Source: Panax quinquefolius
Taxonomy: Eukaryota > Streptophyta > Magnoliopsida > Apiales > Araliaceae
NCBI GenBank assembly: GCA_020205615.1
Contig: JAINUW010000730.1
Coordinates: 535,295-599,294, forward strand
DNA length: 64,000 bases
Direction of reading: 5' to 3'
Part shown: positions 34,356 through 45,490 of the stretch, piece after piece
Position numbering within the stretch: position 1 is the stretch's first letter
Layout: each line of letters starts with the position of its first letter
Notes under the pieces: generated by a model
Seen by the model: the letters and a program-made list of their open reading frames with translations, nothing else
Told to the model about the DNA's origin: nothing
Database searches by the model: none
Position numbers and translations under genes: made by a program

Positions 34356-36056
34356 AGGGTGGGAATGCATGTCCTACCAAATGGAAGGGATCAGTGTCAG
34401 TTATATCCAAAGGGGATGATGAGACTGTCAAAGTATTTCCCATACAACCAATTCAACTCAAAGGTGCTGACAATCCTTTGAAAGTGGCCGCACCAGAGCC
34501 AATTTCTTTACCTTTCAGATCACAATATCCTGTTGTCATCTTACACAAAGTTCCATGGAATTATGGAGAAGCTGAAGGATCCATGTCTCATACTACTACT
34601 ACAGTGTCGAAGGACAATCCACTATATCTTCCTCAACGGGTTATGAAACCTATCTGCGAAGAAAGGGGGAAGATTCCCATGGAGAAAATTGAAATATTCC
34701 TCCGCACTATGGGTCACAATGAAGCCAAAGTGGTTTTAAGCTTGCGAGAAGCTCCACACCAGATATCTATAATGGACTTGGTTTTCTCTTCCGAGGATCA
34801 TCGAAAGATCTTACTAAAGGTTTTGGAAGAAGCCTACTTGCTAAAATCAGTGGATGTGGAAAAATTTCAACATTTGGTTGATCACATTTTCAACAACATT
34901 GTGATATCCTTCACTGATGATGACATACCGCCCGAAGGGACCGATCATTGCAAGCCATTGCATATTATAGTTTTGTCTTCTGGGTACATGCTAGTTGGAG
35001 TTTTGATAGATGGAGGCTCATCTCTAAATATTTGTCCTTATGCCACCTTGGTAAAGATGAATGTCAATCTCAAGTGGATCCAAAGCAGCCATACGGTTAT
35101 CAGAGCTTTTGATGGATCCCGACGAAATGCCATCAGGAAGATTGAGTTGCCAATTGAGATTGGTCCAAATACATTCAATATATCCTTCCACGTCCTCAAG
35201 ATAGATTCAAGATACAACCTGTTATTGGGGAGACCATAGGTACACATGGCTGGAGTCGTTCCCTCCAAGCTACATCAACTACTCAAATACATTATCAATA
35301 ACAGTCTAGTTACTATCAACACTGAGCCGGAATGTCTTGAATAAGGAACTCTACCAATCATTAGCTTCAATTCAAAAGTTGAACCGGCCAGTTTTCATAC
35401 TCTGGAAGTGAGTACCACACAATACCATTCAATTGGAGCGCCACTTCCCATACACAAGATTTCTGCCGAGGTTATGTCGGCCACTCAAGAAATAATGTCA
35501 TTGGGTCATCAACTTGGACAAGGGCTTGGTAAAGATAAATAGGGTATTAAGCACCCTATCCAAGTGTCCAGTCAAATTGGAACAGTCAGACTAGGCTATT
35601 ATGCCAGTTCCAGTTACAGGAATCCTCATAAACACAAGCATGTTCCTCAAGCTTCCGTTGCACGATGATTTTCTATACCTTTACCTCATGAGTTCATACA
35701 GTCTCCAGTAAAGGTGCTAGCCCATGTTGTGGCCATGTTGTTTCCTAAACCAGTACCAATCAAAGGAAAAGAGGTGCTGATTCCTGATCCTGAAGTGGAA
35801 GAAAAGGAACGAAAATGTAAATATAACACTGCCTTGATGATGACAGGCATACACATCATTGTTCATGATGAACATACAAATAGATAAACCCCAGACGATG
35901 ATTGCCCAGATGTCATGGTTAGCATTCGGGAAAAGGAGGACAATGATGATCCTTCCATCATTGCAGTCCATCAGGACTTTGCCCTCGACAATTGGAGCAG
36001 CACTCCATGCATTGGTCGATGAGGGTAAAATGGGCGAAAAATCCTCCGTCTCGTAG
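34356..36056 (+). pseudogene. Protease and G-patch-like linker of element D
   Basis: An open stretch to 35239 contains the retropepsin active site GVLIDGGSSLNICP, a flap-like TVIRAFDGSRRNAIRKIELP and the C-terminal DSRYNLLLGRP; a stop at 35239 follows. The C-terminal linker continues (VHMAGVVPSKLHQLLKYI), and near 35510 there is LGHQLGQGLGKDK, a G-patch-like motif seen between protease and RT in Tat elements. Stops are scattered to about 36056. The protease core may be intact but has no intact polyprotein context. Confidence 0.75.
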
Positions 36057-36399
36057 ATAACTTTAATTGCTTGCTTTTCTTTACAAGATTAGCAGCTTAT
36101 TTTATCAAGTACATGCTAACACTTTTGTATGATCGAACAGCTTGCATATATTAAGTGAAAGCATATTTTGTTTCAGACTCAATTTAGATGTGCTCAGTAT
36201 TTTGCTGATGAGGTGCCTTCTTTCCACAAGGGTCAGAACTTTGATGCAAAGTTGGACTCAGACTTAATGGACATCCAAGAGGACATTGAGACACCTCAGA
36301 GATTAAGGAATGGGTCGCAGATAAACCCAAACCCAATCTTGATCAAACAACTTCTTTTTAATCTTGGAACCCTTAGACAACCCTAAGCTTATCCAAATG

Positions 36400-37200
36400 G
36401 TTCGCACCTTACCACAAATCAACGGAATGACATGGTTGCACTATTAACCCAATTCCAGGATGTGTTTGCATAATCTCATGAAGACATGGTGGGTTTGTCC
36501 ACTGACATTGTTCTTCGTCGCCTTCCCATTAAAGAAGGATTCAAGCCAGTTAGGAAAAAGCTCAGGCGATTGAAACTTGAGTGGAGTTTAATGGTTAAAG
36601 AAGAAATTGTGAAATAATTTTAAGCTGGCATTACCATGGTGTGTACATATTCGGAGTGGATATCCAACATTGTTCCCATGCCTAAACCAGGAGGAAAGGT
36701 GCGAGTCTGCATGGATTATCGGGATTTGAACAAAGCTTGACTTAAAAGATAGCTTTTCTGTGCCATTTATCCACATTCTTATTGACAATACTACTCAATA
36801 CGACATGTACTCCTTTGCTGATTGTTTTGCGGGGGTACCATCAAATTATGGTCACTGAGGAAGATCGTGAGAAAACTGCATTCATCATGCCTTGGGGAAC
36901 CTTTTGCTACAGACGGTTGTCATTCGGCCTCATCAATGCCGGGGAAACCTATCAGTGAGCTATGATGGCTCTTTTCCATGATTTAATGCACAAAGAGATA
37001 GAGATCTACGTGGATGACATCATCGTCAAATCCCAGAATGAGGATGATCACTTAGACCATCTCAAAAGCTTTTCAACAGGTTGCATAAGTACAACTTGAA
37101 GTTGAATCCAGCCAAGTGCGCCTTTGTTGTCAAGTCAGGCAAGTTGCTAGGTTTCCTAGTTAGCCACAAAGGGATTGAAGTGGATCCTACCAAAATCCAG
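36400..37200 (+). pseudogene. Reverse transcriptase of element D, heavily decayed
   Basis: Fragments are recognisable in changing frames: LSTDIVLRRLPIKEGFKPVR near 36495, VPMPKPGGKVRVCMDYRDLN near 36675, TAFIMPWGTFCYRRLSF-type sequence near 36880, and the catalytic YVDDIIVKSQNE near 37010. Then KYNLKLNPAKCAFVV, KLLGFLVSHKGIEVDPTKI from 37081 is open. Numerous frameshifts and stops occur between 36600 and 37080. Confidence 0.75.
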
Positions 37201-37872
37201 GCCATCAAGGAAATGCCCATTCCTCAGACGGAAATACGGGGATTTTTGGGAAGAATCAACTTCATTAGCAGATTTATTTCTCAACTCACAGCAACCTGTG
37301 AGCCTATCTTCAAGCTTTTAAGGAAGAACTCCTCCATGAAATGGAACGATGAGTGTCAGAAAGCCTTCCTTACCATTAAAGAGCAACTGATTAACGCTCC
37401 TATTTTGGTACCTCCCAGGGATGATGTTCCCCTGTTCATGTACCTGTCCATAAATGACAATGCCATGGGCTGTATGCTGGGGCAAAAAGACCACAGAGGC
37501 CAAGAACGAGCTATCTATTACCTCAGCAAAAGATTCAGCATCAGTGAACACAAGGACACTCTGATTGAGAAGACTTATTGTGCTTTAGCATGGGATTCCA
37601 TGAGGTTACAACATTACCTCCATGGTCATACAACCCATCTCATATCTCGTGTGGATCCTCTCAAGTATGTATTCAGTAAGCCCATACTGAATTGTCGACT
37701 GTCCAAATGGCAGTTGATCTTACAGCAATTTGACATCGTCTATGTGACGCAAAAGTCTGTCAAAGGTCAAGGAATTGCGGATCAACTGGCCGTCGCACAT
37801 GCAGGGGACTACAAACCTTTGGAAACATACTTCCCCTATGATGGGGTAATGACAGTTCAGCAACAACATTAG
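37201..37872 (+). pseudogene. RNase H of element D
   Basis: An open frame with the RT connection (ETEIRGFLGRINFISRFI-like) then RNase H landmarks: LFMYLSINDNAMGCMLGQKD, RAIYYLSKRFS, TLIEKTYCALAWDSMRLQHY and KGQGIADQLA. The first catalytic aspartate region reads LSINDNA rather than the expected L(S/A)xSD-type arrangement, so activity is doubtful. The frame is the 3' part of one open stretch from 37081 to 37872. Confidence 0.7.
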
Positions 37873-37887
37873 TACGATACATGCCGT

Positions 37888-38230
37888 ATGTGGAAAATGT
37901 ATTTTGATGGAGTCGTTAACATGTAAGGCTCGAGCGAGCAGCTTCTAATATCCCAGACGGGAGAAGGTATCCGTCTGCTTGCCAAATTATAGTTTATCAA
38001 GACCAACAACACAAATTTGAGTATGAAGGTCAGATTACGGGCTAAAACTTGCCCATTTAATGGGCGTTAGCCAGTGGTTAATCGCCTTTGGGGATTCAAT
38101 TAGTAATCGACAATCCACATGAATCTATCAAACCAAAGAATTACATTTGTCGCCTTTACCATCCAAGAAGTTTTACAGATGGCTTTGAGTTCAAGAAATC
38201 TCCTTTCTACACATTCCTCGTAATAGAATG
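37888..38230 (+). pseudogene. Second (archaeal-type) RNase H remnant of element D
   Basis: Directly after the first RNase H, a broken frame reads WKMYFDGVVNM, stop, GSSEQLLISQTGEGIRLLAK, stop, then TNNT and, after a frameshift, FEYEGQITG. This order (WxMYFDGAxN, GxGxxLISPxG, TNNxAEYE) is that of the additional RNase H domain known from Tat-lineage elements. Only the first ~70 residues are clear. Confidence 0.65.
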
Positions 38231-39619
38231 ATTTACAATGATGCATTTGGCCTTCGGTTTACATACCGACAAGGAAAACATGTCCAACATCACATTTTGC
38301 TTCGCAAAAGGCCCCGCCTATGGGAATTATGTTGGAGAAGTATCGGATGAACTACCTCTCATCCATAACCCTTGGTATCAATGCATCAAGGAGTATCTAC
38401 GAGATGGATCTACACCCACCGAGGCGAGCCTAATCGAGAAGAGGCGGATTCATCGAATTGCTATGAAATTTACTCGAGCGGAGATGCACTCTACAAAAGA
38501 GATGCTGGATTAGGTCTCCTCAGATGTCTAGATAAAGACCAAGCTCAAAGACTCATAGATGAGATCCACGGTGGAGTATGTGGCCCTCACATGAGCAGAC
38601 CCCTACTTGTCAAGAAGATCCTTAGAACAGAGCATTATTGGCTTACACTCAAGGTTGACTGTGATGATCACGTCAAGAGGTGCTATCAATGCCAGATTCA
38701 TGGGAATGCTATACACGCCCCTCCAAGGGAACTCCACAATATGAGTTCGCCATGGCCCTTCTCAATGTGGGGAATGGACGTGATCGGGCCCATCGAGCCC
38801 AAAGCCAATAATGGACATCGATTCATATTCACCATGATCGACTACTTCACCAAATGGGTAGAAGTAGCCTCCTTCCCCAGGGTTACTAAAGAAGTTATCA
38901 TTGCTTTCATCAGAAACAATTTCATCTGTCGATATGGACAACTAGAGGTCATTATGTTAGACAATGCTAAGAACCTCAACAACAAAATGATGGTGGAGTT
39001 ATACAGAAAATTCCACATCAAACACATCAACTCCGTCATCTACCATCCAAAGATGAATGGTGCCGTTGAAGCGGCTAATAAAAACATCAAGAAGAACATG
39101 CAGAAAATGTCCGCCAATCACAAAGGATGGCCTGACCTCTTGCCTCTGACTTTATTAGCCTACAGAACTTCCATGCAAACTTCCACTGGGGCAACCCCTT
39201 ACTCATTAGCATATGGGATGGAAGCAGTGCTCCCCATAGAGGTGGAAATGGAATCCCTTAGAGTGTTGATGGATGTTCAGTTAGATGAATACCAATGGGT
39301 AGAAGACAGGTATCACTAATTGTCTCTAATAGACGAAAGGCGAACCACAGCTATCTTCCATGGTCAGTTATATCAGCAAAGGATCGCACGATCCAACAAC
39401 TGAAAAGTCTGACTACGACAGTTAAAACAACATGACTTGGTTTTAAAGAAGATCATTGATAACCAAGATCAATCTAAGGAAAAATTCGCTCCTAACTTGG
39501 AAGGCCTATTTGTTGTCAAGGAGGTATTGACAGGAGGTGCTCCCAGATTACAGGAAATGGATGGTGATGAATTTGCACAGCTTATCAACTTGGACACCGT
39601 GAAATGGTACTATGTTTGA
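38231..39619 (+). pseudogene. Integrase of element D
   Basis: Zinc region: HGGVCGPHMSRPLLVKKILR and CYQCQIHGNAIH. DDE core: first Asp in MWGMDVIGPIE, second in IMLDNAKNLNN, and Glu in MNGAVEAANKNIKK, all present. The long frame runs 38372-39319 and then stops. The C-terminal part resumes after a frameshift and ends at 39619 with FAPNLEGLFVVKEVLTGGAP and INLDTVKWYYV, the typical Tat polyprotein end. No chromodomain is present, as expected for this lineage. It is the best-preserved gene of D but interrupted. Confidence 0.88.
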
Positions 39620-40826
39620 AGTTACCATCAAACAAACATCCTGGTTTTGATAATCAAATCACCAGTCATTCCGGTTTTAAACCCTTTCCTTTCTACATAC
39701 TCTTCTGCCCCTCAGGGAAATATACACTTCAAGCCAGCACCTTGGTTTTACCTTAGTTCAAACCTTTCACAATTTTGGTTATCCTGAAGATGGGATTGAA
39801 CCTTTTCACCGCAGCTTTATCCTCAAGACGGATCAAACTTTTCACGCTTTATTGCGGATCAAACTTTGTCACTCAAGATCCCCAAGACGGATCAAACTTT
39901 TTACACACCGCAGTTTGTCCCCATTATGGGATCAAACTTTCTTCTCCCCGCAAAGATAGCTTTCTTTCGCATATGGGATTCACGCTTTCTCTTCATCCGC
40001 GATTCGTCTCCGAGGGGCGTAACCACGCCGACCGATCTTCTCTTCAATAGTAGTACGTAGGCAACCATATGCTATATGGCCCTGGCCAATAAACAACAAA
40101 AAACAACAAAACATTTTACTCCCTTTCTTTCACAAAAAAACAACAAAAACACTTCTACACCTATTTGCCTTTCACATTCAGCGTTGAACCTCTTACACCA
40201 GGTTCGAACTACGCAGACTTGATCTCCTCTTCAATAGGAGTACGTAGGCGTACCATTCATCGGTTCAATCTAACCCCTACCGTAACAAAAATTCTTTTGT
40301 CACACTGCAGATCGGGATCAACCTTCAATTCACCACATTTCATCAGTTTTAGATCAAAGGGATGGAATTACCCAACATCTTCTCACAAATAGAAGATTCG
40401 GTCACCATCTAAGCTGCGATCATGCCTCAAAGAGCAATACCAACCCATAAGAGATGGAATTAACTAGGCTTCTCATAAATAGAAGTACTGGTGACCGTTT
40501 GTGGTACGGTCAATCTCAGAGAGGAGAAACCACCCTCCTCTCCACTTTTCCATACAGATACCAGTCCCAAGATGGTAGGGATATGCATAAATTAATGATC
40601 CATTCTGAGAGATCTTGCGACGTCTCAATGTCCATCTATCAAGGATAAGTTCAGAATGCATCAAGATCACAAGGCCCTGAAGAAATAGACAAATATCAAG
40701 GCATAACTAAAAGGGAAGTGAATCAAAATATATTTCTCTACCATACGTAATACTGTTTGATATATACATATGTGATGTACATGACAAAATGGGTAAGCTA
40801 GTCTGTTCAGGAAAATACAAAGCTAT
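39620..40826 (+). repeat. 3' non-coding region of element D with degenerate repeats
   Basis: No sense gene is seen. From 39780 to 39960 a GGATCAAACTTT motif recurs at irregular 35-60-base intervals with CCGCA between. Near 40020-40065 and 40200-40260 two copies of a TCTTCAATAG(T/G)AGTACGTAGGC motif occur. TACGTAGGC after integrase is a familiar mark of Tat/Ogre 3' regions. The remainder to 40826 is unassigned. Confidence 0.55.
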
Positions 40827-42500
40827 CTACAGATCTATATATATATGGACTATCAGATCTAACATAGCATCCCTCTCTGAAGACGGAGGTAACACTGCAA
40901 GCTCCTGCCCAAGGGTATCTACATGAGCTAACATATCAGAGGAAAACTGCATGGTGGCATAATGCTCATCAATGTAAGCACTCATGTCGGCAAGACTGAT
41001 AGTCATCTGGGATCTAACTGAAGTACTATCTGCAATGGCCATATCCCTAGCAGATAAGGCGGCATCCCGCTCTGCAATTAATGCATCCCTGGCTAATCTA
41101 GCCTCATCCGTCTCTAACAGAGCGGCGTCTCTCTCATCAAGAGCTGTCAACATCGCGACCCTAGCCTGATCTCTATCATAGGTCATCAGATGCAAGCTTT
41201 GCTCTAAATGCTATGCCGAATACTGGGTAATAGTGGCACTCGGGGTGGGAGAATCCATCACAAATGCTGGCAGCCCAACAGTCAAGTCATCGATGGGAAT
41301 GTTAGCCTCCTCTATAGGCTCCTCATCGTCGGAATCACCCCCCCCAGACCGTGGATACTACCGCAGCATAATGCATCTCTGTCTCTCATCCATGAATACT
41401 CAGAACAGAACAACCCGGATGATCGATAAAATCCAGCCAGCTCTCACTGATCCCAACAGGCATACAACCTGGATCAATCTTCTGCTGATAAATGATGTGA
41501 AGCGAAGCGCTGACTCACTGCCCCCTCAAAAGGATGAAAATCCTGAAACTGGTCAAACTGACACATCACGACTAGTGGGTGGTAAGTAATCATGCCCCTC
41601 AATCCAGCCAAAGTGAGATAATCCATGCCCGAAGTATGAATAATGAAGCTGTATGGTGAGCTAAGCCCTGAACACGGTAATATGGCAAACGAATCTCTAA
41701 TCCCTGCCAGGAAAGCTGACCATGATGCAACATCTGTACACTCCGCAGGCTGAAAGGTTTATAACATGGCTATCTCATGGGTGAAACAAAATCCTGCCGT
41801 CTAAATGTGCTAATCGGTCTTAAGTGTGACATAAACCACACATACAGCATGACCGAGCTACCTGTGAACACTCTTGCCGGATAAGTGCAGCAATATGTAG
41901 CTGACCTCAGAGTCTCTGCAATGATCATCAAAACGATGTTATGACCCTCCCTGAGAGCTCTCACTGCCATTATGACGCCGATATCCAGCTCATCCATATA
42001 TCGTGGCATGAAGACGTATGACAATACGCACAAAAGTAGTACATCCACCCTGGCTGAATGACAATTGTCATCCAGTGTGGTGAAATGCCCGGAATACCGT
42101 GCATAACTATCCTTAGAGCCAAACATGTCAAATAGAAAACGCTATAATATCACGTGGCTGGATGTAATCTCGTGCTAGACCACTCTACGCCTCAATCCGG
42201 TGAGGGTCATGAACCGTTCGCTTCATGTCTCCGATATCACCATATACGCACGCAAGGTCCGTCCCAAGGACAAAGCATCATCAACCGTGCATACTCTTTC
42301 AAAGTAGGAGTCAACTCATGGGTCCTGAATCCGAATACCCGCTTCTATCCGCACCCAATGCTCTAAGCATACCCTCTACAAATCCTCGTGGGAACTCAAA
42401 CATCAACAGGTCATACAGATGTCAGAAAGCAAATCATATACAATCACCACGTCTCGATGGTGATATACTATCATACCATGAATAAGAGATACCGATACCA
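40827..42500 (-). pseudogene. Antisense gene 2 of element D: plant transposon-associated domain plus coiled coil
   Basis: On the minus strand, fragments in order are an MFEFPRGFVEGMLRALGADR block (about 42400-42350), THELTPTLKEYARLM (about 42315), a long open piece at 42126-41770 with YARYSGHFTTL, LSYVFMPRYMDELDIGVIMA and YVWFMSHLRPI, then SWQGLEIRLPYYRV, RGMITYHPLVVMCQF, an acidic linker and a C-terminal coiled coil (41195-40827) rich in AERDAAL/RDMA repeats. The pattern LTPTLxEYARL, LFPxxxDxIDI and LYVWLxSH resembles the uncharacterised family I know as DUF7745, recalled from memory and not searched. Frameshifts and stops break it. Introns are possible but not resolved. Confidence 0.65.
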
Positions 42501-42851
42501 CCAAAATGGTGGGGTGTGATCAATACGGCTAATCGTCAAGAAGACATCTCAGACGGGCCGCGTGTCATAAGACCATCCAGGGGTCAATGCTAAATATCTT
42601 TGAACATACATAAATATGCATAACAATAACATGCATGATACAATAGATGGCAATATGATATAGGGAATTGAAAACTATACATATATTCCTAAGTATATCA
42701 TCATCTAATACATCTCTATACAGCTAAAATACAGGGAAATGGGAGAAGCTACCCAACATCTAACAGAGGCATATCAAAAGATATAGTGAGAATGGGGCGA
42801 AGCTACCCAGCAGCTAATAGAGGCCTATTAAAAGAGATAACAAAAAATACA
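42501..42851. other. Spacer between the two antisense genes of D
   Basis: No recognisable coding sequence in either direction. There is a near-duplicate pair around 42750-42830 (GAAGCTACCCA, CAGCTAATAGAGGC, versus CATCTAACAGAGGC), about 60 bases apart. Confidence 0.45.
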
Positions 42852-44699
42852 TTAGAAAAATTCAATGGTGTCGATGTCTACATCATCGATACTGTCCACC
42901 TGATGTAACACCTCCTGAGTCACTGAATCTCTATCTAGAAGGATGTCAGGCCGATACAAGGGAAGATCTGCACCGGCAAAGCCATATGGGTCACCTGAGG
43001 GGCTAGCGCCAGATCTGGAAGGATCAAAAGTATCTACCTCTAAAGGATCTCTCTACCCAATCTTCGAATGAAAAGATGTGTGTCCTGGGTCAATTGTCAA
43101 GGTCAATCTGTTAACTCAGGTCACATGAGTCGATCTCGACACAAAGCTAACCAATCCATCATCATTACGGATCCTAGAACCATATCCCCCATAAACTGTG
43201 TGGCGCGGGTCTGAGCTCCAATAGTATGAGGGATCCACCAATGCTGGAACATCTCCTGAGACCAGGGGCCCTCTAACAATGTAAAACCGTCAATCCCCAA
43301 TAATGGGATGTCAATGACAGGTGACTGCGAAATAGGCAAATAACGCTTGGCAGGAGGCAAGATCGGTATACCAATCTCTCCTGTAGTGCTCCTGATAGCA
43401 CGCTCTCCTAAATAGAGCTCCCATCGTCCATCTGTAAAGAGAGGAATCCTGCGGGTGGAAATGACGTACTTTACTCCAGTCAAGTACCCATCCTCAAATC
43501 CAACTCCCAAATGCTCTCTAGAGTAGGGAACCTATGTGATGACATCGGCTGTCAACAACTCCAGCTGTAGGCGACAATGAGTGAAACCTCAAAGAATGGA
43601 CTCCTCCGCCAGTATGGAATGATGCCATCTCCGTCCTCATGGATAGGTGTCTAAACCTAACACGCTCATAGGATGCAAACATGGAAGCCTCTCATAGGCC
43701 CAAAACTGCCAACATAAAGGCAACATCTACTGTCAGTCAACACTCTTAACCTATACATGGGAAAAGACAAGAGAAACACTCACCAGCAGAAACGGGTAGA
43801 ATCCTAACCACGCCTTGGTCAAGCCCTGCGATCGCATGTGCATTCCCCTGAGGAAGTAGGCAAAGGTGTAGGAACCCCAATAATACTCTCCTATACGGTC
43901 CATGTGTCGAGTGGCGCTGATCAATGCGAAGGACACCGTAGAGGAATTATCTGCTATGAAGCAGCCCCTAATGATTATCAGGAACAATCGCCGAAGAATG
44001 CGATCCCTGATTCTCACATCATTGGGTATGGGCTCACTCAATAGCCCGTTCATACCATCTATGCTCAAAGGACACGTACGAATAGTCCTGCCCTTGAGCG
44101 CCTCCGCCGAAACTCCTAATAAGGATCTGACGGCAGTAGGGGTGATATCCGACGTGCAAGGCATTGGTGCCCCTCCAAACTCCATACCTGTAATAAACTG
44201 CCAATCCATCGGCGTCATCATCACCTCACAGTCCAGTAAATAGAGTGACTGAGTCTGGTGAAACCACCGCTCAGACAATGCCCTGAGGTAACCCCAAGGA
44301 CAGTGACAGGGTAGAATGGAGAAGAGCATCCCAAATCCCCAGCCATGGACGATCGCTCTGTAGTCATCATGAAAAGCCTGATACATAGAGTGGATGCTAA
44401 ACCAGTTCCCTCGAGGTTGTGTGAAGCCGAGAACCTCCATCAAATGCAGATCAAAATCAGAATCCTTGACTCCTCATCAATAGAAAATAATGAAGATTAA
44501 AGATCTAACTTCATACCTCGTTTGTGTGCAGGTATACTGAAGGATGCCTACTCAAGTCACCCAGAAGATTTGGGTTCATCACTTAAATACCTAGCAATTC
44601 CCTACGGGGAACACGTACAGTAGGAGTAGGAACCTTGATCGGTACATCCTCCTCCTCGTCCTCAACATTCGGCACTTCAACCCGAATAGGACGTATCAT
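42852..44699 (-). pseudogene. Antisense gene 1 of element D: plant mobile domain-like protein, with intron
   Basis: Minus-strand exons: first, from a possible ATG at 44699 (MIRPIRVEVPNVEDEEEDV), through one stop (TAA, about 44583) to LLGDLSRHPSVYLHTNE near 44518; second, 44466-43784, MEVLGFTQPRGNWFSIHSMY, MTPMDWQFITGMEFGGAPMP, SATRHMDRIGEYYWGSYTFA; third, from 43705, FWAYERLPCLHP, then three stops, YLTGVKYVISTRRIP, GERAIRSTTGEIGIP, to 43121. An acidic tail in another frame (QVDSIDDVDIDTIEFF) ends at 42852. The xTPxDWxFITGxxxGG and FWAYERLP blocks are hallmarks of the plant mobile domain (aminotransferase-like) family. Its role in a retroelement is unknown. Confidence 0.72.
43706..43783 (-). 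other. Intron in antisense gene 1
   Basis: A 78-base insertion with donor GTGAGTG and acceptor TTGGCAG; a CTGAC branch-like site lies upstream of the acceptor. Removing it joins two plant mobile domain blocks in frame (phase 0). A second candidate intron of ~52 bases (GTATGA to TCAAG, about 44517-44466) is short for plants and less certain. Confidence 0.7.
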
Positions 44700-44749
44700 C
44701 ACCTCCACTAAACGATGAGGCTGTCTGACAGAACGGCAGTGAGGCTCTT

Positions 44750-45110
44750 CAGATCCCCAGCGGGGGTTACAACGTAAAACCACAAAATATCAAACCTCCC
44801 CGACAGGGGTTATAACGCTGAAGTTATCAACTGATGAAATATCCCCAGCGGGGGTCACAACGTACATCCACGTATCCCCGGCGGGGGTTACAACGCAATG
44901 CAACCTTTGATACACATATCAACGAAGGTCAAACAACCTTGACATTATGTAAGCCGATGGCAAGTAAACCCATCGAAATAACTCATCCACTTATCCCCGG
45001 CGGTGGTTACAATGCAATGCGACCATTGACACATACATCAATGAAGGTCAAGCAACCTTGACAATGCACCCAGCAGGGATCTATCCGGTGATACACACAT
45101 CAACGAAGGT
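44750..45110 (+). repeat. GC-palindrome repeat array upstream of antisense gene 1
   Basis: Five or six copies of CCCCGGCGGGGGTTACAACG-type sequence (near 44756, 44797, 44842, 44876, 44995 and a degenerate one near 45068). The last three are part of a larger ~70-110-base unit that also contains ATCAACGAAGGTCAA and CAACCTTGAC. The CCCCGGCGGGG core is self-complementary. The array lies 5' of the antisense gene. Confidence 0.7.
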
Positions 45111-45477
45111 CGAGTAACCCTAACGATGACAAAACTGTTGGCAGTAACTTCGACATAATGAGGGAATATGTTATACACATCCTCAAACAGACAAAGCTTT
45201 ATCCCCATATATCTCATACACATAAGAGGTACCTCTATGGAATTTAAGCTAATGTCTAGGATTCAAGACTTTGGTGATAGCCCCAACATCAACATCCTTG
45301 AAAACTTGGATCGCATGTCCAAGTCATCACTGAGTGTCATCCCAGCAGGATTACCTGGCAATCATGCTACATACATTCGCATCATGTTGCTGCATATAAC
45401 ATCATGTTTATCATGCTTGCATTTCAAGTGTCTAGGATTCTTTATCCTATCCAAGCCTTGCATTGCATGAATATGAT
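45111..45477 (+). other. Unassigned sequence before the polypurine tract of D
   Basis: No gene is recognised. It contains alternating CATGTT/GCATGT-type stretches near 45360-45430. Confidence 0.4.
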
Positions 45478-45486
45478 AAAGAGGGG
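45478..45486 (+). other. Polypurine tract of element D
   Basis: AAAGAGGGG followed by CTTC and then the LTR start TGTAGACAC. Confidence 0.65.
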
Positions 45487-45490
45487 CTTC

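Noticed and set aside
40984..41169. Plus-strand Ser/Ala-rich frame opposite antisense gene 2
   Set aside because: Shadow of the coiled-coil frame on the minus strand (41195-40827), which is the better candidate.
43838..44243. Plus-strand frames opposite the plant mobile domain exon
   Set aside because: Mirror frames of the minus-strand exon. No domain resemblance, and the minus strand has family motifs and splice signals.
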